From NCBI GenBank assembly GCA_027348355.1, contig DAIEPN010000116.1, positions 1-5,000 on the forward strand: DNA of 5,000 nucleotides. The letters run 5' to 3'. Position numbers and translations under genes: made by a program. This document shows positions 1 through 5,000 of this stretch, piece after piece (position 1 is the stretch's first letter; every line of letters starts with the position of its first letter). This DNA comes from Chlamydiota bacterium. Its GTDB lineage: Bacteria > Chlamydiota > Chlamydiia > Chlamydiales > Rhabdochlamydiaceae. The notes below the pieces were generated by a model, which saw only the letters and a program-made list of their open reading frames with translations, was not told the origin of the DNA and searched no databases.

Positions 1-396
1 GCTTCGGCAACTCTCATTAATTATCTAGCTGATGGGCAAAGACAAAAGGTGCGTGCTACGCAGGGCATCTGCACTGTATGGGGAAAACAGCCTCTTCTTA
101 CAAAAGCTAGTTACTCAACTTCAAGAGGAGAGATTAAAGAGAGTATCCTGTTTGCTTCAGGTTGGTGGGGGATTGCAAGGCATTTCCATTGCTTGCCGGA
201 AATTCTAGGGGCCCTTTGCTGGAGTCTGCCCGGATTATTTTCTAATTTCTTGCCCTATTTCTACGTTGCTTTTCTTGCAGCTCTTCTTATCGATCCCTTT
301 GTTCGTGATGATAAAAGGTGTAAAGAAAAATATGGCTCTAATTGGGATTTGCATTGCCAAAAGGTACGTTACAAGATTCTCCCCTATGTTTGGTAG
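1..396 (+). CDS. 7-dehydrocholesterol reductase-like sterol reductase (DHCR7/ERG4/ERG24 family), C-terminal part, 5' end outside window
   Basis: The reading frame is open from base 1 to a TAG at 394-396 and encodes 131 residues. A GTG lies at position 49, but the residues before it already fit the family, so the gene continues to the left. Family members are polytopic membrane enzymes that use NADPH to reduce a sterol ring double bond (C7-C8 for DHCR7). The fragment follows the end of vertebrate DHCR7 block by block: a TxGxCxxWGKxP stretch (residues 20-31), the GWWGIARHFH motif (54-63; GFWGVARHFN in human) linked to NADPH/sterol binding, a hydrophobic segment with LPYFY (about 84-97), then RDDKRCKEKYGSNWD and the terminal YKILPYVW (RYGRDW...YRLLPGIF type). 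At least one transmembrane stretch lies at residues 65-98. Bacterial members are known in Coxiella and some environmental Chlamydiae; because such bacteria lack full sterol synthesis, host sterols are the likely substrate (inference). The exact double bond reduced cannot be settled from this part. Confidence 0.93.
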   Translation, partial: ASATLINYLADGQRQKVRATQGICTVWGKQPLLTKASYSTSRGEIKESILFASGWWGIARHFHCLPEILGALCWSLPGLFSNFLPYFYVAFLAALLIDPFVRDDKRCKEKYGSNWDLHCQKVRYKILPYVW

Positions 397-406
397 AAAG
401 CTCTAT

Positions 407-3400
407 TTAATCAAGGTCTAAACCTACAGCTGTTAAGCGAACGATGTAGGCTTTAGCAAATTCTTCAGCTAATTTTTCCTGTGGAAGTTCCGTAACATCT
501 CCGTCATTAAAGCAAAACCACTTTTCTTCTATTTTTTCGAAGCACATATAATGTCCTCCACGAGTGGTCTTCCCATAGTGGACAATAAAGCCTGTAAGTT
601 CATAGATTTTGTCTGTAAATGTATATGATCCTGAGCCTATTTCTAAATGGATATTGAGTTTGACTTGATCCCCATTTTCCTGTTTAAATCGCTTAACTTG
701 CAAAAATAAGTCATTAGCAAGTTTTTGAGGCTCCAACCACTCGGCAGTTACGGGAGCTTGATAAACTTTTCCATTATATACAAATTTTATTGGTTCTGAA
801 TCTAAATGTGGAGGCTTTAAGAAAAGATCCAAAAGATCTTGAAATGGCACTTTTCCAGAATCATCTGCCTGAGCTGTCAGATCAATTTTTAGTAAAAAAT
901 AAGGCTCTACTTGTCCTTTGAATGTAGTATCTTGGCTATATTGAGAATAGTGAGTCGGATTTTCATTTGGCAATATAATTTTGTGGTCTAAATCAAGAGT
1001 TTTTGCGTTTTTAAAGAAAGAAGAAATTGGGTCAAGAGTATAGTTTTCCGCAATCAATTCCAATGCCTGCGCTGCATCTTCTTGCGCTGTTGCACTAAAA
1101 CCTAATAACGCACGAAATTGATCGGTAGTCAAATTGGTTTTGGATAGCGTATCTTGATAAAAAGCATTAAAATTTGTAAGACCGTCAAAAAGTTGCTGTC
1201 CATTAGCTGGGTTTGCTAAGTTTGCTTCATTTAGTAAAAAGTTCCATAAAGGTGTACGAATCATCAACTGAAATGCACTATTTAGAAAACAGTCATTTCC
1301 TGTTTTGTTTATGATGCCTGGGTAAGGTGTAGCATTGGTTGCTGGGTTTGGGGTGGCTACTTGACTAGGACGTTGACGACGAGGCATTATAAAAGTTTCC
1401 ATATCATCAGAATCATATGTGGAATCGTGTTGAATCTCAGAATAATCAAAAGTTTCAGGGTGAGCTTCGATTTTTGTAAATAAACCCGGCGTTCTTCGAA
1501 TTTGACAAATTTTAAACCCAAAACCCATCTCTTCAACGATTTCCCTTCTAATTTGCAGCAGTTCAATTTTAGCAATGACAGAATCGTATTGGGAAACGTG
1601 GCTATATAAAATGGAATAGGCCTTTTGTAAAGCCGAGTGAGACGTGTTTAGATGTTTCATTTCATTTTTGAAAAACTCTTCGGTTGAACGTAAAAAAGTA
1701 TCAGAGATTTGATTGTGTTCGTCTAAGAATTTTTTAGTTTTCAATTCTATGAGAAAATGATCAATGCCTAAAGATGCAAAGTCACTGTCTGTGAATACAC
1801 GATCAGGGCTTGTTTCTCTTTCTAAAAGACGCTCAGAAGTTGCATCATCTAGAAAGGCATAGACAAATACAATGTGTTTTCGATCTTTATTTTTAAAAAG
1901 ATTTATAAAGCCTTCTTCTTGTAATGCTTCTAGTTTCTTCTTTACCTTCTCTCTAAAAGGTGTTTTATCTCCGGAGGTGGTAGCATTCGCATACAAGTTC
2001 CTTAAGATTTGATAAGAGCCGTTATCAATAGCATTTCGCAGCATAATAGCTGCGTTGCGTACTTGAGAACACGCATCCCTTGTTGTTTGCCCAAATCCTT
2101 CTTTGATGTGATATAAAAAGAGGTTATCTTTATTGCCGTGATATAATACATCAAAGAGTTCAACTTTTTCTCTTTTACTTGAATACACTTGATCACATAC
2201 CAGGTAGTTTAGGTCTGCAAAAAAGGATCTATTATACCCTTCTTCTTCTGCAATGGAGACATAATTGGTGTAGGCATTGTTAAAAAAATCTCTTAGAGGC
2301 TTTTCCATGACTACATTTTGGGGAATAGGTCCTTGTATCAGATACCTGTCCTTCTCTAGGCCTGGAGATGGGGGTAAACGAGGATCCTGCAATTTTTTAT
2401 AGGCTGAGTCTAAAAACCTTGTAACTACTAATCCCTTTAAATCCTCTTTAGAAAAAATTTGTTTTGCTTCAAATTTTTTCATGAGGGCATTTTCTAATTC
2501 GGCTCGCCTTTTGTTTAAGAAGTCAACCTTAAAGTCGATTCTTCCTATCTCCGGATAGAGAACATATCCCGCTTCATCCAAAACTCTTATTCTAGAAAAA
2601 GTTCCAGCTCTAGCACTCTTACAAATAGCTCTTTCTTGTTGCAATAGTTCATACACCTCTTGCGCTGGAGAAAGTTTTGGTGTTTTTGATTTTTGACTTC
2701 CCTTTTGAGTTGAAGTTTGAGATTCCGGCGTACTTGGTCGGCTGGAATTTTCTTCAGAAGCTGGGTCTGCTTGAGTTGATTCATTTTGCATACTTTCGGT
2801 GGAAGGGCTTTCTGGTATGCTTTGAGAAGATTCTGGTGTAGCTCTTTGTTTGAAAAGCTTGTGTAGCTCATCGATTTTGAGCGGAGTGTGAGCTGAATGG
2901 CAAGCTTCGAGTAAACCTTCTATGGCTTCCTTGTTTTTTTTGAGAAGCTTATCTCTAAATACTGCAGAGCTTATTAGAAAGTTTTTGACGGCTCCCTGTT
3001 TATCTATAAAAGAAAAAAAGGTTTCAGAAAGAGTTTTTATTGCAGCGTTTGCTTGCTCTTCAGATAGCTGAGTTTTTGAAAGTACATCTTGCAATGAAAA
3101 CGACGCCCATTCCTCCTTAGCGATCCACGGTTTTTGCAAATAACCAGACTCGTTTGGACGAAGTAGGTGTGTAGAGAGCAGATCAAAAAAAGATCGTTGT
3201 AGAAGGGCTAGGTGTTCAACGCGAGATTGAAACCATGCCCCATCATTTCTAAAGTACATCTCTTTTTCAAACTTTACTTCTCCTTGAAAAAACTCTTTTA
3301 TTGGATGAAACCCAGCTTTTTTGTCGTATTTAATTTTAACTTTATCGAGTTCTTTAGAAAATTCCTCTGCACTTTTCACAGGAGGTAAAATTTCTTTGAG

Positions 3401-4525
3401 AGCTTTGCATACTTCAAGGAAACTTGGGCGGTGGTGCCATTCATAATGAATCCCGTCTTGATGCTTTAATTCAAATAAGGAAGATCCGTAAAAATCTCTG
3501 TAATATCTATGCACGAAAGTAATGCTTTGAGAGCTTGCTCCTGATTGAAAATGGATCCAAATTATTTCCATCCAGCGAATATTTAGTTTTTCTAAAACCT
3601 CGCCTCGTACTCGTTGGATGTATTCTAAATAGCGGAAGGCAGGGTCGTCTTTCTCTTCTTGAGGTCTGCCATCGACTTCTATGAAAGTTTTTTCGCCTCG
3701 ATCAATTTTCCCAAAATGTTCTACGATCTCTTCATAAGCAGCCATACCCATTTCGTGATTGATCAAGATGGAGCCATCTTTGATTTGTACAGAAATTTTT
3801 CTATTCATCATGGGATTGAATACTTCTAAGCTGTACATAGAAGAGCCCAATTTGAAGTGGGAGGAAAAGGTTTTGAAGATTTGCCAAGTGCTTTGAATTT
3901 CGTTTCGCTGGGCAGAAATCCCTTCTCTGTAGGTTTCGCTAGAAGAATTTTTTAATCCTGCAATATGTTTAGAATCAGAAGTAGATAGCTCTGGATCTAC
4001 TACTTTTTTGGCAATTTTAATAGGAAATGAGTAATCCCTGAATTTCACAATAACTTGCCAAGCATCATTAGAGGTGATGGCAAAAATTTCCCAGACCCGA
4101 GTTGTTTTTTTCTCCGTTTGACTCATCCCTGATACGCTTACTGTCTGTTTTGTCTGAAAAACGGCCCTATAGAGAAAATAGAGGAAATGTAAATCTGCGT
4201 AAGTAGAAAAGTTCCCACTTATAGGCGCTTGACCGCCTATGGATTCTAAATATCTGCCAAAATCAGTAGAACGTTCTCTTCTTGAATAATATGGTTTAAT
4301 TTCGAACCCTCGGTGATCTTCTGATTTATATTTAGGTATGGCGATGGGTTTGTACATTCGATCTTCGGAGGCTGGTTTATTTTGGGATTCATTGTTATTG
4401 TTATAGGTATCAACAATGTTCTGAATGAATGTACTAGGATCGACTGGAGGGGGATTCTTTTTTTCCGAGTAACTGATTTTATGAATGCTCATCACTTTAA
4501 AAAATATGTTATCCGAAACGCTCAT
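407..4525 (-). CDS. Large multidomain protein with C-terminal USP-type deubiquitinase (peptidase C19) domain and DUF6119-like N-terminal module; candidate effector
   Basis: The product has 1372 residues, predicted to be soluble: no signal peptide and no convincing membrane segment. Residues about 1068-1364 form a USP ubiquitin hydrolase domain. The Cys box is at 1070-1086 (N1073, catalytic C1079 in NDCFLNS, Q1086), a QEDAAQAL motif at 1148-1155, LQVKRF at 1275-1280, the His box HYGKTTRGGHYMCF with catalytic H1325, and WFCFNDGDVTEL with third triad residue N1340 followed by D1341. It should cleave ubiquitin or a ubiquitin-like protein from host conjugates, since bacteria lack ubiquitin (inference). 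Residues about 143-1010 resemble DUF6119/TIGR04141 proteins by motif order, with a core at 764-830 (function unknown). A Ser/Thr/Pro/Glu-rich linker spans 562-620 and a Pro/Asn/Thr linker 1049-1069. The ATG at 4525 is chosen because AAGGG lies 4 bases upstream and a promoter precedes it; ATG at 4492 (M12) is a possible alternative. Secretion, perhaps type III, is assumed rather than visible. Confidence 0.93.
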   Translation of the reverse strand: MSVSDNIFFKVMSIHKISYSEKKNPPPVDPSTFIQNIVDTYNNNNESQNKPASEDRMYKPIAIPKYKSEDHRGFEIKPYYSRRERSTDFGRYLESIGGQAPISGNFSTYADLHFLYFLYRAVFQTKQTVSVSGMSQTEKKTTRVWEIFAITSNDAWQVIVKFRDYSFPIKIAKKVVDPELSTSDSKHIAGLKNSSSETYREGISAQRNEIQSTWQIFKTFSSHFKLGSSMYSLEVFNPMMNRKISVQIKDGSILINHEMGMAAYEEIVEHFGKIDRGEKTFIEVDGRPQEEKDDPAFRYLEYIQRVRGEVLEKLNIRWMEIIWIHFQSGASSQSITFVHRYYRDFYGSSLFELKHQDGIHYEWHHRPSFLEVCKALKEILPPVKSAEEFSKELDKVKIKYDKKAGFHPIKEFFQGEVKFEKEMYFRNDGAWFQSRVEHLALLQRSFFDLLSTHLLRPNESGYLQKPWIAKEEWASFSLQDVLSKTQLSEEQANAAIKTLSETFFSFIDKQGAVKNFLISSAVFRDKLLKKNKEAIEGLLEACHSAHTPLKIDELHKLFKQRATPESSQSIPESPSTESMQNESTQADPASEENSSRPSTPESQTSTQKGSQKSKTPKLSPAQEVYELLQQERAICKSARAGTFSRIRVLDEAGYVLYPEIGRIDFKVDFLNKRRAELENALMKKFEAKQIFSKEDLKGLVVTRFLDSAYKKLQDPRLPPSPGLEKDRYLIQGPIPQNVVMEKPLRDFFNNAYTNYVSIAEEEGYNRSFFADLNYLVCDQVYSSKREKVELFDVLYHGNKDNLFLYHIKEGFGQTTRDACSQVRNAAIMLRNAIDNGSYQILRNLYANATTSGDKTPFREKVKKKLEALQEEGFINLFKNKDRKHIVFVYAFLDDATSERLLERETSPDRVFTDSDFASLGIDHFLIELKTKKFLDEHNQISDTFLRSTEEFFKNEMKHLNTSHSALQKAYSILYSHVSQYDSVIAKIELLQIRREIVEEMGFGFKICQIRRTPGLFTKIEAHPETFDYSEIQHDSTYDSDDMETFIMPRRQRPSQVATPNPATNATPYPGIINKTGNDCFLNSAFQLMIRTPLWNFLLNEANLANPANGQQLFDGLTNFNAFYQDTLSKTNLTTDQFRALLGFSATAQEDAAQALELIAENYTLDPISSFFKNAKTLDLDHKIILPNENPTHYSQYSQDTTFKGQVEPYFLLKIDLTAQADDSGKVPFQDLLDLFLKPPHLDSEPIKFVYNGKVYQAPVTAEWLEPQKLANDLFLQVKRFKQENGDQVKLNIHLEIGSGSYTFTDKIYELTGFIVHYGKTTRGGHYMCFEKIEEKWFCFNDGDVTELPQEKLAEEFAKAYIVRLTAVGLDLD
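434..1324 (-). other. USP (peptidase C19) catalytic domain within the large protein
   Basis: This segment encodes residues 1068-1364. All four sequence blocks that define USP deubiquitinases occur in the right order. The catalytic cysteine codon is TGT at 1289-1291, the histidine codon CAT at 551-553 and the asparagine codon AAT at 506-508. His to Asn is 15 residues apart, close to the 17 in human USP2, and FNDGDVT aligns with the FNDxxVT form found there. The domain is at the compact end of the family (about 300 residues). It holds only three cysteines (1079, 1328, 1338), so the paired CxxC motifs of the zinc-binding fingers are absent. One extra residue separates N1073 from the GN of the Cys box compared with the usual NxGNTC. 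Activity is likely because the triad is intact, but linkage preference cannot be read from the sequence. Confidence 0.9.
1496..4099 (-). other. DUF6119/TIGR04141-like region of the large protein
   Basis: This segment encodes residues 143-1010. From memory of the family, DUF6119 proteins show an early FALT(F/S)-type strand with a later F-G/P-L/I strand. Here these read IFAITSNDAW (147-156) and YSFPIKIAKK (165-174). The diagnostic core comes near the end: YNxx, then LxxD, then (I/V)ELxDLL, then a short turn, then (I/L)xHVK, then a helix with QxxxAA. Here these are YNR (764-766), LVCD (775-778), VELFDVL (788-794), LYHIK (804-808) and SQVRNAA (820-826), followed by a later strand IVFVYAF (885-891). 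The order and spacing match well, but this rests on recalled motifs, not on a profile search. The family has no established function. The E789/D792...K808 arrangement is reminiscent of a PD-(D/E)XK nuclease core, which is speculation. Confidence 0.5.
2666..2842 (-). other. Ser/Thr/Pro/Glu-rich low-complexity linker in the large protein
   Basis: This segment encodes residues 562-620, a stretch dominated by Ser, Thr, Pro, Glu and Gln with short repeated pieces such as TPESSQS (563-569), PESPSTES (571-578) and STPESQTST (598-606). It has almost no hydrophobic residues and ends in a lysine-containing piece (KGSQKSKTPK). It is very probably disordered and separates two folded parts of the protein. 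PEST-like composition and SP/TP pairs could make it a site of host phosphorylation or turnover, but this is inference. Confidence 0.75.
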
Positions 4526-4529
4526 ATTG

Positions 4530-4534
4530 CCCTT
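4530..4534 (-). promoter_or_regulatory. Ribosome binding site for the large protein
   Basis: On the minus strand AAGGG lies 4 bases before the ATG at 4523-4525. This supports that start over the in-frame ATG at 4490-4492, which has only a weak AAAG three bases upstream. Confidence 0.55.
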
Positions 4535-4540
4535 ATTAAA

Positions 4541-4568
4541 ATTATTTTTAAATTTTGTAAGATGTCAA
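4541..4568 (-). promoter_or_regulatory. Sigma70-like promoter for the large protein
   Basis: On the minus strand a perfect TTGACA (-35, at 4563-4568) is followed after 16 bases by AATAAT (-10, at 4541-4546, 5 of 6 matches to TATAAT), in a strongly AT-rich setting. The expected transcription start is near 4534-4535, giving a leader of only about 10 bases before the ATG at 4525, just enough to hold the ribosome binding site. The placement suggests the gene has its own promoter and is not simply read through from the pseudouridine synthase gene upstream. Confidence 0.55.
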
Positions 4569-4620
4569 GTTATACAAAGAGATACCATACACAAAAGACA
4601 AGGTTTTTAAGAGACTTGAA

Positions 4621-4644
4621 CACTAATCATGGTTTAGATTGGTG
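4621..4644. repeat. Small imperfect inverted repeat in the intergenic region
   Basis: CACTAATC (4621-4628) and GATTGGTG (4637-4644) are inverted copies with one difference, separated by 8 bases. The repeat lies about 50 bases past the stop of the pseudouridine synthase gene and about 50 bases upstream of the -35 box of the large gene. No T-tract follows it on the minus strand, so it is a poor terminator. It could be an operator half-site pair or chance in AT-rich DNA. The rest of the 169-base gap shows no gene. Confidence 0.3.
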
Positions 4645-4694
4645 AAAAGCACTTCAAATTGTAGGAAATTTTTAAAGATTATGTAAAACTGTTT

Positions 4695-5000
4695 TTATTT
4701 TTCGAACAGAAGGGCTTTTTCACGGTCCGTGAGTTCTCGGTATTTACCCACAGGTAAAGATCCTAAAATTAGGCCACCGATACGAATTCTAGAAAGTTCT
4801 AAGATAGTAAGTCCTGCTTTTTCCATAAAGGCGCGGACTTCTCGCTTTTTCCCTTCTTTAATGATAATTTTTAACGTTCCCTTACGAACTTTAGTGATTC
4901 GTCGAGGCTTTACCCAAACACCATCCACGTAAGCACCTTCAGCGATGCAAGCTATGTGTTCTTCTGTGATCTCTTGGGTTACTTTTACCAAATATTCTTT
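4695..5000 (-). CDS. rRNA pseudouridine synthase, RsuA/RluB family, C-terminal part, 5' end outside window
   Basis: The frame is open from the right edge to a TAA at 4695-4697 and encodes 101 residues. The start lies beyond base 5000: the in-frame TTG at 4991 is internal, since the residues before it (KEY, giving KEYLVKV) match the family's conserved strand. These enzymes isomerise a specific uridine in 16S (RsuA) or 23S (RluB/E/F) rRNA during ribosome assembly. Visible family marks are the KEYLVKV strand, a GxxxDGxWVKP piece, the IIIKEGKKREVRAF motif (residues 45-58; EGxxRQVRRM type) and the closing LSRIRIGG...LPVGKYRELT. The catalytic Asp (GRLDxxTxGL) and any S4 domain are outside the window. 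The RIGG and GKYRELT ending fits RsuA and RluB alike, so the target RNA stays open. It reads in the same direction as the large gene, 169 bases away, with a promoter in between. Confidence 0.92.
   Translation of the reverse strand, partial: KEYLVKVTQEITEEHIACIAEGAYVDGVWVKPRRITKVRKGTLKIIIKEGKKREVRAFMEKAGLTILELSRIRIGGLILGSLPVGKYRELTDREKALLFEK

Noticed and set aside
420..453. Hairpin AAGCCTACA ... TGTAGGTTT on the minus strand over the last codons of the large gene, considered as a terminator
   Set aside because: The stem is 9 pairs with one G-T and a 16-base loop, is followed only by TTTAG rather than a T-tract, and lies in coding sequence. It might still act as a weak terminator in this tight convergent junction.
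824..840. Perfect 6-base inverted repeat AAGATC-caaaa-GATCTT
   Set aside because: It arises from the repeated Asp-Leu codons GATCTT in the DLLDLF stretch of the USP domain and sits inside the gene.
1387..2871. Short minus-strand frames at 1387-1575, 2002-2196 and 2587-2871
   Set aside because: All lie out of frame inside the 1372-residue gene, whose own frame carries the recognisable motifs; their translations are low-complexity and unlike any family.
4159..4195. Hydrophobic stretch DLHFLYFLYRAVF (residues 111-123) as a membrane segment
   Set aside because: It is too short and is interrupted by Arg; it is better read as an aromatic-rich helix of a soluble domain.
4382..4645. Open frame of 87 codons on the + strand across the start of the large gene and the intergenic gap
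   Set aside because: It lies mostly antisense to the large gene's N-terminus and across its promoter. The product has no family character, and the frame is best seen as chance.
4656..4694. Possible terminator after the pseudouridine synthase stop
   Set aside because: Only A/T-rich pairs such as AAATT/AATTT are present, with no GC-containing stem, so no intrinsic terminator can be supported.
4729..4932. Plus-strand frame of 67 codons opposite the pseudouridine synthase
   Set aside because: It is antisense to a clearly conserved protein frame and has no family marks of its own.

Overview
The window is AT-rich bacterial DNA with dense coding: three protein genes, two of which look eukaryotic in origin. 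A bacterial gene layout carrying both a 7-dehydrocholesterol-reductase-like sterol reductase and a USP-type (peptidase C19) deubiquitinase suggests an obligate or facultative intracellular bacterium that lives in eukaryotic cells. Members of the Chlamydiae related to Parachlamydia, Protochlamydia, Simkania or Waddlia fit best. Coxiella/Legionella-type gammaproteobacteria remain possible. This placement is inferred from gene content; there is no rRNA or marker gene here to fix it.

Layout. Positions 1-396 (+) are the C-terminal 131 residues of a DHCR7/ERG4/ERG24-family sterol reductase whose start lies left of the window. Ten bases later, convergent to it, ends a very large gene (407-4525, -) for a 1372-residue protein. 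Its last ~300 residues form a USP-type deubiquitinase domain with a readable Cys/His/Asn triad. Much of the preceding ~870 residues resembles, by motif order, the sporadically distributed DUF6119/TIGR04141 family of unknown function, interrupted by a Ser/Thr/Pro/Glu-rich linker. A 169-base gap (4526-4694) holds a good sigma70-like promoter for the large gene and a small imperfect inverted repeat. Positions 4695-5000 (-) are the C-terminal 101 residues of an RsuA/RluB-family rRNA pseudouridine synthase, an ordinary housekeeping gene that runs off the right edge.

How they fit together. The pseudouridine synthase belongs to ribosome maturation and is probably unrelated to the other two. The sterol reductase and the deubiquitinase are transcribed towards each other, so they are not an operon. 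Both could act on host molecules (sterols and ubiquitin conjugates), so this segment may be a small accessory patch of host-interaction genes beside a core gene. The main point of interest is the large protein: a DUF6119-like module fused to a USP deubiquitinase, a combination I do not recall as a described architecture.
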